A model generated the notes under the pieces. That model did no database searches, was not told the DNA's origin, and worked only from the letters and a program-made list of their open reading frames with translations. 64,000 bases of DNA from Rhizobium sp. CB3090 (lineage in GTDB: Bacteria > Pseudomonadota > Alphaproteobacteria > Rhizobiales > Rhizobiaceae): contig NZ_CP121663.1 in the NCBI RefSeq assembly GCF_029714285.1, forward strand, positions 744,001-808,000, in the 5' to 3' direction. Of the stretch, positions 8,222-16,075 are shown piece by piece. Numbering within the stretch: position 1 is the first letter of the stretch; every line of letters starts with the position of its first letter. Position numbers and translations under genes: made by a program.

Positions 8222-9175
8222 TCACCCAATCCGCCCGTTTGCCATCAGCCAAATCACCGACTCCTGCACCGCCTGCAGCGAAGTGTAGCGCGGCGCGTAG
8301 TTGAGAAGCCGTTCGGCCTTGGCGATCGAGCAATTCGGGCTGCGGGCGATATGCTCCCACGTCGCATCTGCATCCTCCGGCGTCTGGCCTTCGGCCCATT
8401 TGTCATAGGGAAGAAATTCCAGTTTCGGCTCGTGACCGAACCAGCGTGACATTGCCTCGGCATAGCCTCTGAGCGTCAGCGCGCCGCTGGATACCGCATG
8501 AAAACTTTCGCCCGTCGAGGCACGCCAATTGGCAATTGCGCCCATGAACATCTGGGCGACATCGTCGGCATGCACATGATGGACCGTTTCCAGGCCGAAA
8601 TTCGGCAGCACGAGCGTTTCACCCCGCGCCAGCGTCGAAAATGCCGCGAGGTTGAAATGGCCGGCCGGATTGAGGGGCGCCCAGCCGAGGCCGACGATAT
8701 GGCCGGGGTGGATCAATGTCGCCGGAAATCCTTTCTTGTGCGCCTCGCCCAGCAGATAGCTCTCGATCGCGGCCTTCTGCGTTCCGTATTCGCCGAATGG
8801 ACGCTTCGGTGCCTCCTCGGGCGTCGGCACGACGGTCGGAAAACCATGCGTCCAGATGGTGCCTGTATGCAGGAAATGACCGACATGACCGGAGAGAGCT
8901 TCGGCCAGATGCCTGGCGCTTTCCAGAGTGAAGCAGATCATGTCGATGACGATATCGGCTCTCAGCGCCCGGATCGCCGGCCCGAAACTGCCGTCCTTTT
9001 CCATCGCCGCGCGATCCATCGTCATTTGATCGACAGCATCCCACGCCCGGTTCGGCGAATAAGGTTTTGCTTGGCCGCGGCTCACCGCCACCACCTCATA
9101 CCCGGCCTCCACCAGCCGCGGCACGAGATAAGTGCCGACATGGCCGGTTGCGCCAATGACCACTGCACGCGTCAT
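8222..9175 (-). CDS. NAD-dependent epimerase/dehydratase-family protein (extended SDR)
   Basis: A 317-residue extended-SDR protein. It has the NAD-binding VVIGATGHVGTYL at residues 5-17 and the catalytic-type YGTQK (YxxxK) near residue 149, preceded by HTGTIWTHG supplying the Ser/Thr position. The rest resembles nucleoside-sugar epimerase and reductase relatives, including LIHPGHIVG and HHVHADDVAQMF. It is convergent with the flavoprotein gene and has no operon partner. The substrate is unknown. Confidence 0.85.
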   Translation of the reverse strand: MTRAVVIGATGHVGTYLVPRLVEAGYEVVAVSRGQAKPYSPNRAWDAVDQMTMDRAAMEKDGSFGPAIRALRADIVIDMICFTLESARHLAEALSGHVGHFLHTGTIWTHGFPTVVPTPEEAPKRPFGEYGTQKAAIESYLLGEAHKKGFPATLIHPGHIVGLGWAPLNPAGHFNLAAFSTLARGETLVLPNFGLETVHHVHADDVAQMFMGAIANWRASTGESFHAVSSGALTLRGYAEAMSRWFGHEPKLEFLPYDKWAEGQTPEDADATWEHIARSPNCSIAKAERLLNYAPRYTSLQAVQESVIWLMANGRIG

Positions 9176-9296
9176 GATGTCCTCCCAAAGATATTTTCAA
9201 AATCGGGTGATGTCGGAATCTGGAGTGAAGAGAATGATCCCCCAAAAGAATAGGCGCATACGTCGCCTTGTCATCCTACGGGAAGGAACTTTCTTG

Positions 9297-10058
9297 CTAG
9301 ACGCCGCTGCGCAGCCTTAACGGCTCGAGCTCGCCGTCCTCATCCTCGGACTTGATATAGACCTGCAGCGTATAGCCTATATGCTCGGTCATCAGCGCCC
9401 TGGCGCGCTCGATATCGCGGTCAAGCGCCGCTTCCATCAGCTCCGTGTGATGCTCGAGTGCCATCGCCTCGCGCCAGGCGGCGACTGCCGTCTCGTAGCC
9501 GATCGTCAGGCCGGCGGCAGCGCGCTGCGTCGGCGCAAGACCGAGAAAGCGGTGATGACGGCGGAGCTGGTCGGAAATCGTGCCCTGAAAGCGCAGGAGC
9601 CAGCTTGATGTCGCGGCGCTCAAGAGAGCGGCATGAAACGCCGCATGCTTTTCATCCCATTCGTCCGCCATCTCCTCGGAAGCGGCATCGGGCACGATCT
9701 TGCAGCGCGAGAGGCGGTAATGCGCGGTGACCACAGCCGATTCCCACGCCGCCCCACCTTTTTCGATCGATTCCAGCAGCAGCGGCAGCTCGACGACCAT
9801 CCGCGCCCGCATCAAGTCTTCCAATTCCGTGCGGGAAACCGGAGCGACGGCAAAGCCGCGATTGCTGATGGCCGTTACCAGTTTCTCGGCTTCAAGCCGC
9901 GACAAGGCTTCGCGCAGCGGAGTCCAGCCGACACCATAGGCATCCCGCAAGGCGCTGAGCTTCAGCGCAGCTCCTGGCCGGAGCTTCGTGTTGAGAATAT
10001 CCCGCCGCAGCAGCCAATAGGCCGCTTCCGTCTTCGTGAGAGGTTCCTTGTCCTGCAT
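9297..10058 (-). CDS. GntR-family transcriptional regulator (FCD subfamily)
   Basis: A 253-residue regulator. The N-terminal winged helix contains LRRDILNTKLRPGAALKLSAL and WTPLREALSRLEAEKLV (residues about 18-66). An all-helical FCD effector domain follows, with conserved histidines in DEKHAAFHAAL and HTELMEAALDRD that usually hold a metal and carboxylate ligand. It is divergent from the ABC transporter/kynureninase operon that begins at 10242. Three AT-rich repeats at 10087-10160 lie between them, so it probably represses that operon and itself until a pathway intermediate binds. Confidence 0.9.
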   Translation of the reverse strand: MQDKEPLTKTEAAYWLLRRDILNTKLRPGAALKLSALRDAYGVGWTPLREALSRLEAEKLVTAISNRGFAVAPVSRTELEDLMRARMVVELPLLLESIEKGGAAWESAVVTAHYRLSRCKIVPDAASEEMADEWDEKHAAFHAALLSAATSSWLLRFQGTISDQLRRHHRFLGLAPTQRAAAGLTIGYETAVAAWREAMALEHHTELMEAALDRDIERARALMTEHIGYTLQVYIKSEDEDGELEPLRLRSGV

Positions 10059-10086
10059 CGCGTCGTTCCCGGTCTCCGCAGCATGA

Positions 10087-10160
10087 GATTATATATAAAT
10101 CACGCTCGACGCCAAATTATATATCAAATGCGTTTATGGGGCATATCATATATCGCAAAT
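10087..10160. promoter_or_regulatory. Three AT-rich repeats, candidate GntR operators
   Basis: Three related sites lie in a GC-rich genome: GATTATATATAAATC (10087-10101), TTATATATCAAAT (10117-10129) and TCATATATCGCAAAT (10146-10160). They are about 29 bases apart, close to three helical turns. The third touches the -35 of the downstream promoter. The arrangement fits a GntR protein controlling both directions. Confidence 0.6.
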
Positions 10161-10187
10161 TGACAGGGACACCGTAGCCGCTATGAT
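10160..10187 (+). promoter_or_regulatory. Predicted sigma-70 promoter of the transporter/kynureninase operon
   Basis: A consensus -35 TTGACA (10160-10165), a 16-base spacer and a near-consensus -10 TATGAT (10182-10187) lie about 55 bases before the binding-protein ATG. The adjacent AT-rich repeat would let GntR block RNA polymerase. Confidence 0.7.
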
Positions 10188-10241
10188 CCTTGGCTATAAA
10201 GCTCGGAGAGCAAAGGCTCTCTATAAAATCGGGAGGAAATC

Positions 10242-11222
10242 ATGACAAAATCCAGATGGTTGTCGGGGCTGATTGTCGCCGGCGCGTTCATGGCAAGCGT
10301 CGTCACGGCAAGCGCCGAACCGATCAAGATCGCGATCGCCAATTTCGGTGAACATCCCCAGCTCAATGCTTCGATCGCCGGTTTCAAGAAGGCGCTGGCA
10401 GACAACGGCTTCGTCGAAGGCAAGGATGTTGTTTATACCGAGAGCAACACCAGCTTCGACGCGTCGCTGGTGCCGCAGATGATCGCCAAGCTGCAGTCGG
10501 ACCATCCGAAGCTGATGTATACCATCACGACGCCGGTCTCGCAGATCGCCAAGAAGGCGCTCGCCGGCTCCGGCATTCCGATCGTGTTCTCGGCCGTAAC
10601 CGATCCGGTCGCCGCCAAGCTCGTTCCCTCCTGGGATGCCGGCGGTGAGGGCATTACCGGCGCCAGCGACCTGCAGGACATTGCCGCCATCTTGACCTTC
10701 ACCAAGAAGCTGCTGCCGAATGCCAAGCGCATCGGCGTGCCTTACAATCCGGGCGAGGCCAATGACGCAGCCCTGATCGAAAAGGTCAAGCAGGCCGCTC
10801 CGGCGGCCGGTTTCGAAGTGGTCCCCGTCGGTGTGGACAACGTCAACGATATCCAGCAGCGCATCGCATCGCTCGCCGGCAAGGCAGACGTGATCTACAC
10901 GCCCGCCTCCAACCTGTTGCAGCCGGCAATCACCGCCGTTGCCGCAGCCGCCCGTCAAGCACAGATCCCGATCGTCAATTCCGACGATGCCGCCGTTCGT
11001 AGCGGTGTCGTCCCTGCAAGCTTCGCGGTCAACTACGAGCAGGTCGGTGAAAATGCCGGCAAGATCGCTGCAAAGATCCTCAAGGGTGGCGATCCCAAGA
11101 CGATCGCGCCATCGCGCCCTGCCTATGAGGACCATGCTCCGTTGATCAACAAGACCGTTTTGAAGGCCTTCGGCGCCGACGTTCCGGCCTCGCTTGCCGA
11201 TTGCAATTGCTTCACGAAGTAA
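10242..11222 (+). CDS. ABC transporter substrate-binding protein, TrpX-like (PF04392 type)
   Basis: A 326-residue periplasmic binding protein. It has a signal peptide (WLSGLIVAGAFMASVVTASA, cut near AEPIKI). The mature chain starts IKIAIANFGEHPQLNASIAGFKKAL and contains GIPIVFSAVTDPVAAKLV, GASDLQDI and RIGVPYNPGEANDAALIEK, which are marks of the PF04392 'ABC transporter substrate binding protein' family. Members with this ATPase and permease arrangement include the TrpXYZ tryptophan importers of Gram-positive bacteria. It is followed by a hairpin, the ATPase, the permease and kynureninase, so an aromatic ligand such as kynurenine or tryptophan is a reasonable inference. GGGAGGA lies just upstream of the ATG. 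Confidence 0.88.
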   Translation: MTKSRWLSGLIVAGAFMASVVTASAEPIKIAIANFGEHPQLNASIAGFKKALADNGFVEGKDVVYTESNTSFDASLVPQMIAKLQSDHPKLMYTITTPVSQIAKKALAGSGIPIVFSAVTDPVAAKLVPSWDAGGEGITGASDLQDIAAILTFTKKLLPNAKRIGVPYNPGEANDAALIEKVKQAAPAAGFEVVPVGVDNVNDIQQRIASLAGKADVIYTPASNLLQPAITAVAAAARQAQIPIVNSDDAAVRSGVVPASFAVNYEQVGENAGKIAAKILKGGDPKTIAPSRPAYEDHAPLINKTVLKAFGADVPASLADCNCFTK

Positions 11223-11254
11223 TCAGCGGCATCTTCTGGAGATCATTCTGATCC

Positions 11255-11279
11255 ATGGCGGCGTTTAAAGCGCCGCCAT
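11255..11279 (+). other. Intercistronic stem-loop after the binding-protein gene
   Basis: ATGGCGGCG (11255-11263) pairs perfectly with CGCCGCCAT (11271-11279) across a 7-base loop, between the binding-protein gene and the ATPase gene. There is no T-run, so it is more likely an RNA-stabilising or partial-termination hairpin that raises binding-protein output relative to the membrane components than a full terminator. Confidence 0.65.
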
Positions 11280-11309
11280 TTCATAACCCTACATGCAGGG
11301 GAGGCACGG

Positions 11310-12089
11310 ATGCTGGACATCAAATCCGCGCGCAAGGTTTTCTACAGAGGCCAGCCCGACGAAAAGGTCGCGCTCAACGGCCTGACACTCTCCCTCAAGA
11401 GCGGCGAATTCGGCGTCGTCATCGGTTCGAACGGCGCTGGTAAGAGCAGCATGCTGAATGCGATTTCCGGTGCCCTCACCCTCGATTCCGGTCAGATCCT
11501 CATCAACGGCAATGACGTCACGAACATGCCGGTCCACAAGCGCGCCGCGCGCCTCGCCCGCGTGTTCCAGGATCCGATGAAGGGAACCGCCGCAAGCATG
11601 ACGGTCGGCGAAAACATGCTTTTGGCGGAACTCCGCGGCAAAAGCAGAGGATTTCGGCCCGGCCTGAATGCCGCCCGTCTCGCGGCCTACAAGGAGCGCC
11701 TCGCCGTTCTCGGGCTGGGTCTCGAGAACCGCCTGGATACCAAGGTGGAGCTTCTTTCAGGCGGGCAGCGCCAATCGCTGTCCCTCATCATGGCGGTCGG
11801 CGGCTCGCCCGACGTGCTGCTGCTCGATGAACATACCGCTGCCCTTGATCCGCGCACGGCCGATATCGTGATGCAGGCAACCGTGCGAACCGTCGAAGCG
11901 CTGAAGCTGACGACCCTCATGGTGACGCACAACATGCAGCATGCCGTCGATTTTGGCGACAGCATCATCATGCTCGATGCCGGCCGCGTGCATCTCGAAA
12001 TTACCGGCGACGGAAAGCGGCACATCACGGTGCCCGAACTGATCGGCCACTTCGCCGTCAAGACCGATCGCATGCTGCTGGTGAGCTGA
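11310..12089 (+). CDS. ABC transporter ATP-binding protein, TrpZ-like
   Basis: A 259-residue ATPase subunit of an importer. The Walker A is GSNGAGKSS, the signature is LSGGQRQSLSL, the Walker B is VLLLDEHTAALDP and the switch His sits in MVTHNM. It lacks a C-terminal regulatory domain. It starts at ATG with GGGAGG upstream and is separated by only 4 bases from the permease gene. Together with the PF04392 binding protein and the LivH-type permease it forms one complete three-part importer. The LDEHTAAL variant of Walker B is usual for this TrpZ-like branch. Confidence 0.9.
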   Translation: MLDIKSARKVFYRGQPDEKVALNGLTLSLKSGEFGVVIGSNGAGKSSMLNAISGALTLDSGQILINGNDVTNMPVHKRAARLARVFQDPMKGTAASMTVGENMLLAELRGKSRGFRPGLNAARLAAYKERLAVLGLGLENRLDTKVELLSGGQRQSLSLIMAVGGSPDVLLLDEHTAALDPRTADIVMQATVRTVEALKLTTLMVTHNMQHAVDFGDSIIMLDAGRVHLEITGDGKRHITVPELIGHFAVKTDRMLLVS

Positions 12090-12093
12090 CATC

Positions 12094-13020
12094 ATGATGG
12101 ATTTCATTCAGACAACCGTTTCGAGTTTCGTCTCGCTGATCCCGGTCACCCTGGCGCAGAGCTTCATCCTGAGCTTCGTCGTGCTGGGCATCATGATCCC
12201 GTTCCGCATGCTGAGCTTTCCGGACCTGACCAGCGAAGGTGCTTTTCCGCTCGGCGGCTGCGTCTGCGGCATCCTCTTGGCCGCCGGCGTCGCGCCGCCG
12301 CTGGCGATTGCCGCAGCTTTTGTCGTCGGTCTCGCCGCCGGTTGCTGCACGGCCTTCATCCACCTGCGCTTCCGCATCCATACGCTGCTCGCCGGCATCC
12401 TGATGTCGACCATGCTCTACAGCGTCAATCTTGGCATCATGGGCAAATCGAACCTTTCGGTCTTCGGCTCGCCGACCGTGTTCGATTGGGTGCCGCTGAC
12501 CCAACCGGGCTTTCCCGCGAGTAAGATCGTCATCGCCGGCATTCTCGCTCTTATCGTGTTGATCGCCCTCAATCTCTACTTCAAGACGGAAAAGGGTACG
12601 GCCATGCGCGCGGTCGGCTCCAATCCGGATATGGCCGAAGCACAGGGCATCAATGTCTGGGCCGCGACGATCGGCGGTGTGGGCTTGGCAAGCGCCTTTT
12701 CCGCTTCCAGCGGCGCCCTGATGGTGCAATCGCAGGGCTTCGCCGACGTGAATATGGGCATCGGCATTTTGATCAACGGTCTGGCGGCGCTGATGATCGG
12801 CGAAGCCTTCACGGGCAAGCAGACCGTGTTGCGGCAGCTACTCGCGCCCTTCGTCGGCTCGATCATCTATTACCAGCTCGTCTCGCTCTGCCTAGCAGCC
12901 GGCATGCCGCCACCGAACTTGAAGCTCGCTACCGGCCTATTCGTCCTGCTGATGCTGGCACTGCCAAGCATCAAGCGCAGCCGCGGCGGCGCGCCCGCCC
13001 GGGAAACCATCCGCGAATGA
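12094..13020 (+). CDS. ABC transporter permease, TrpY-like (BPD_transp_2 fold)
   Basis: A 308-residue integral membrane protein with about eight hydrophobic segments. It contains LSFPDLTSEGAFPLGG near the N-terminus and FKTEKGTAMRAVGSNPDMAEAQGI, a cytoplasmic coupling loop typical of LivH/ribose-type permeases. A further conserved stretch, ASSGALMVQSQGFADVNMGIGILINGLAALMIGEAF, lies near the C-terminus. It pairs with the ATPase encoded 4 bases upstream. The kynureninase gene starts 16 bases after its stop, so uptake and breakdown are on one transcript. Confidence 0.88.
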   Translation: MMDFIQTTVSSFVSLIPVTLAQSFILSFVVLGIMIPFRMLSFPDLTSEGAFPLGGCVCGILLAAGVAPPLAIAAAFVVGLAAGCCTAFIHLRFRIHTLLAGILMSTMLYSVNLGIMGKSNLSVFGSPTVFDWVPLTQPGFPASKIVIAGILALIVLIALNLYFKTEKGTAMRAVGSNPDMAEAQGINVWAATIGGVGLASAFSASSGALMVQSQGFADVNMGIGILINGLAALMIGEAFTGKQTVLRQLLAPFVGSIIYYQLVSLCLAAGMPPPNLKLATGLFVLLMLALPSIKRSRGGAPARETIRE

Positions 13021-13036
13021 AGTGAGACCCGACATT

Positions 13037-14284
13037 ATGACCAGCCTTCCCGATCTCGCTGCTGTCGAGGCCATGGATGCGGCCGATCCGCTGCGTTCCT
13101 TCCGCAGTCGCTTCGCCCTGCCCGAAGGTGTCATCTACCTCGACGGCAATTCGCTTGGGGCCGCCTCGCATGATGTTTTCGCCGAATTGCAGCAGGCAGC
13201 GACGGAGGAATGGGGCAACGGCCTGATCCGTAGCTGGAACAGGGCCGGCTGGTTCCACCTGCCGCTCGAACTCGGCGACCGTATCGGCCGGCTGATCGGC
13301 GCCGCACCCGGGCAGACCGTGGTCACGGACTCGACCTCGATCAACATCTACAAGACCCTGCACGCCGCACTCGCCATGCGTCCGGGCCGCAGCGTCATTG
13401 TCGCGGAAGGCGATAGCTTTCCGACCGATCTCTACATGGCCGAAGGCGTTGCCTCGACGCGGCCCGGCGTTACCCTTCGCCTCGAAGGCAGGGATGCGGA
13501 CAATATCGAAGAGTTGATTGACGATCAGGTCGCTGTCGTCCTGATCAATCACGTCAACTACAAGAGTGGGGAGCTGCGCGACATGCCGGCGCTGACGCGC
13601 CGGATCCACGAGGCCGGCGCGCTGGTGATTTGGGATCTCTGCCACAGCGCTGGCGCATTGCCGGTCGATCTCGACGGCGCGGATGCCGATTTCGCGGTCG
13701 GTTGCACCTATAAATATCTGAACGGCGGCCCCGGCTCGCCGGCCTTTATCTACGCCGCTCATCGTCACCACGACGCGATCACCCAACCGCTCAGCGGCTG
13801 GTGGGGCCATGCCCGCCCCTTCGCCTTCGAGCAGAATTTTGCCGGTGGCGAAGGCATCAAGCGCTTCCTCTGCGGCACGCAACCGATCCTGTCGCTGAGA
13901 GCGCTGAAGGGCGTGCTCGGCGTCTGGGATGAAGTCGACATGGGCGCGCTTCGCAAGAAGAGCATCGCGCTGACGGATCTCTTCATCCAGTTGGTCGAGG
14001 CGAAATGCGGCCAATATGGCGTCGTCTTGGAAACCACGCGCGACAGCGAAAGGCGCGGAAGCCAGGTCTCCTTCACGCACAGCAACAGCTATGAAGTGAT
14101 GCAGGCCTTGATCGAACGCGGCGTGATCGGCGATTTCCGCGCGCCCGCCACCCTCCGTTTCGGCTTCACGCCACTTTATGTTGGCTATCGCGACGTCTGG
14201 CAGGCGGCGGAAGTGCTGGAGGATATTCTCGCCAACGGATCGTGGAAGGATGCGCGTTTTGTCGTGCGGTCGACCGTGACCTGA
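13037..14284 (+). CDS. kynU: Kynureninase
   Basis: A 415-residue PLP enzyme of the fold-type I class that splits L-kynurenine into anthranilate and L-alanine (also 3-hydroxykynurenine). Markers are IYLDGNSLG, VTDSTSINIYKTLHAAL, WDLCHSAGALPVDLD with the cofactor Asp, and CTYKYLNGGPGSPAF, where K226 should form the Schiff base. Length is standard. An in-frame GTG at 13022 exists, but the ATG at 13037 matches family starts better. It lies at the end of an importer operon and is followed by a formamidase-like hydrolase. No tryptophan 2,3-dioxygenase gene is in the window, so the pathway may begin with imported kynurenine or formylkynurenine. Confidence 0.93.
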   Translation: MTSLPDLAAVEAMDAADPLRSFRSRFALPEGVIYLDGNSLGAASHDVFAELQQAATEEWGNGLIRSWNRAGWFHLPLELGDRIGRLIGAAPGQTVVTDSTSINIYKTLHAALAMRPGRSVIVAEGDSFPTDLYMAEGVASTRPGVTLRLEGRDADNIEELIDDQVAVVLINHVNYKSGELRDMPALTRRIHEAGALVIWDLCHSAGALPVDLDGADADFAVGCTYKYLNGGPGSPAFIYAAHRHHDAITQPLSGWWGHARPFAFEQNFAGGEGIKRFLCGTQPILSLRALKGVLGVWDEVDMGALRKKSIALTDLFIQLVEAKCGQYGVVLETTRDSERRGSQVSFTHSNSYEVMQALIERGVIGDFRAPATLRFGFTPLYVGYRDVWQAAEVLEDILANGSWKDARFVVRSTVT

Positions 14285-14320
14285 TACCGGATTGGCGCTC
14301 GCAAAGCTGAGAGATGGGCG

Positions 14321-15151
14321 ATGAATTATTTCAGAATTACCGACTGGGAAAGTGCCTATACCAGCGACGCCTATGTGGTCGGCGGTGATCGCTGGCCGGC
14401 AGCCTGGGTCGAGCCGGCACAATCTTTCCGCGATAGCCTGGCCGCGACCAGTCGCGCCAAACTCGACCTCGCCTATGGGCCTCATGAGCGCAATCGCTTC
14501 GACCTCTTCCTGCCCGCCGAGAAGCCAAAGGGATTGGTGGTCTTCATCCATGGCGGCTATTGGCTGGAACTCGACAAGAGCTATTGGTCGCATCTCGCCG
14601 CCGGGCCTGTCGCCAATGGCTACGCGGTCGCCATCCTCTCCTACACGCTTTGTCCCGAGATCCGCCTCACAGGCATCGCCAAGGAGATAGCCGCAGCGAT
14701 CGGCACCGCCGCCGATATGATCGATGGCCCCCTGATGCTGGCCGGACATTCTGCCGGCGGCCAACTCGCAACCCGCATGGTGACCACGACCTCTCCGCTC
14801 GCCACCACAATCCAGGCACGCATCCGCCATGTGGTCTCCATTTCTGGACTGCACGACCTGCGCCCGATCATGAAGAGATCCATGAACGAATATCTGCGCA
14901 TCGATGCCGCCGAAGCCATGGCCGAAAGCCCGGCGCTGCTTGAGCCCGCGGAAAATGTCCGCCTCACCTGCTGGGTCGGAGGCGCGGAACGCGCCGAATT
15001 CATCCGCCAGAATGCCCTGCTTGCCAATATCTGGACCGGCCTTGGAGCGGCAACCGCCGCCGTCGTCGAGCCGGATCAAAATCATTTCACGATCTTGGAC
15101 GGCCTGACCGATCCGATACATCCGCTAACGCGGACGCTGCTCTCGGATTGA
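14321..15151 (+). CDS. Alpha/beta hydrolase, probable kynurenine formamidase
   Basis: A 276-residue alpha/beta-hydrolase. It carries the oxyanion-hole HGGYW motif that marks kynurenine formamidases, a nucleophile elbow GHSAGG (S144) and a catalytic-type His in DQNHFTIL (H255). Substrate would be N-formyl-L-kynurenine, giving formate and kynurenine for the kynureninase encoded 36 bases upstream. The identity as a KynB-type enzyme of the eukaryotic-like alpha/beta-hydrolase class, rather than the bacterial metal-dependent KynB, is inferred from the motif and the neighbour. It could alternatively be a general carboxylesterase. Confidence 0.8.
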   Translation: MNYFRITDWESAYTSDAYVVGGDRWPAAWVEPAQSFRDSLAATSRAKLDLAYGPHERNRFDLFLPAEKPKGLVVFIHGGYWLELDKSYWSHLAAGPVANGYAVAILSYTLCPEIRLTGIAKEIAAAIGTAADMIDGPLMLAGHSAGGQLATRMVTTTSPLATTIQARIRHVVSISGLHDLRPIMKRSMNEYLRIDAAEAMAESPALLEPAENVRLTCWVGGAERAEFIRQNALLANIWTGLGAATAAVVEPDQNHFTILDGLTDPIHPLTRTLLSD

Positions 15152-15194
15152 CCTGGATTCGAACTCTTCGGACCCAGGTCCTGCTCTGCAAAGT

Positions 15195-15626
15195 TTATTT
15201 CTGGACCGGCGCGTTCATGGCCCAGACGATGCCAAAGGGATCGCGAAGCTGGCCCCAGCGGTCGCCCCAGAACATTACCTCGATGGGCATGACGACCTCG
15301 GCACCCGCATCGACGGCGCGTTGCCACCAGGCATCGATGTCGTCGACAAGCAATTGCAGAGTAAAAGCCTGCGGCTTTTCCAGCGGGTGACCGTGTTCCG
15401 GATAGGCGTCGCCGAGCATCAACGAACTCCCGTTGATATAAAGATGGATATGCATCGTCCGGCCCTGCTCGTCGGCCGGATACATGAAGGCCTGTTCGGC
15501 GCCGAAGGCGCGTTTGTAGAACTCGGCGGCCTTCACTGCGCCGTCCACCGTCAAATAAGGCACCAAGCCGCCAAGCACCGGCACTTTGGGCTGCTCTGAT
15601 TGCGTTTGTTCTGCTGCATCGGTCAT
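15195..15626 (-). CDS. VOC-family protein (PhnB/YjdN-like glyoxalase fold)
   Basis: A 143-residue vicinal-oxygen-chelate protein. It opens with VPYLTVDGAVKAAEFYKRAFGAE and ends in GDRWGQLRDPFGIVWAMN, the hallmark of the PhnB/YjdN-like group. Such proteins are single-domain, dimerise and often lack known activity. It is convergent with the formamidase-like gene and is transcribed alone. Function is unknown. Confidence 0.87.
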   Translation of the reverse strand: MTDAAEQTQSEQPKVPVLGGLVPYLTVDGAVKAAEFYKRAFGAEQAFMYPADEQGRTMHIHLYINGSSLMLGDAYPEHGHPLEKPQAFTLQLLVDDIDAWWQRAVDAGAEVVMPIEVMFWGDRWGQLRDPFGIVWAMNAPVQK

Positions 15627-16075
15627 GATCGTCTCCTCGGAACGGATTTTGCTGATGTGCCCAACTGGACGGGCTGTTCTAAGGACGGTAGACGGTGATG
15701 TTTTCCGACAGGCGGCGCCAGTTTTTTCCGATTTTTAGCGAACCCCTGTTGGGAGCCGGCATCTGCCATCTTCTCGAAAAGACGCAGGGAGCAACGGCTC
15801 CAAGGGCAGCCTCGATCATATCGATACCGCCAGCGGTGCATTCTCCTTTGGCGCAGCATCGGTAGCTTTAGCAATTGCCCATAACGCCCTACTACTGCAC
15901 GGTTCCTCAAATCGGTACGATAGAAACAGGCCGCAGTTCAAAATGCCAAAACGACCTTCACGCGTCTGAAAAGACATGATGCTGTAGAGCCGTAACTGCG
16001 CAGGTGCTACGTTTCATAGGGAACAATGACTGATAGCCGGTTGTCGGGCGCAAGCACCGAGCAAGAGAGGGCTAG
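15627..16075. other. Non-coding gap
   Basis: About 450 bases between the divergent VOC and MscS genes. It must contain both promoters. I saw no convincing small gene, repeat, operator or RNA structure. A 95-codon open frame on the minus strand has a low-complexity basic composition and is not supported. Confidence 0.5.

Noticed and set aside
12971..15121. Very long open frame on the strand opposite kynureninase and the formamidase-like gene
   Set aside because: GC-rich codon bias leaves the antisense frame open. The protein has no recognisable domain and overlaps two well-supported genes.
15150..15180. Possible bidirectional terminator between the convergent formamidase-like and VOC genes (GACCTGG/CCAGGTC)
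   Set aside because: The stem is only 7 bp with a 17-base loop and no T-run on either side; too weak to call.
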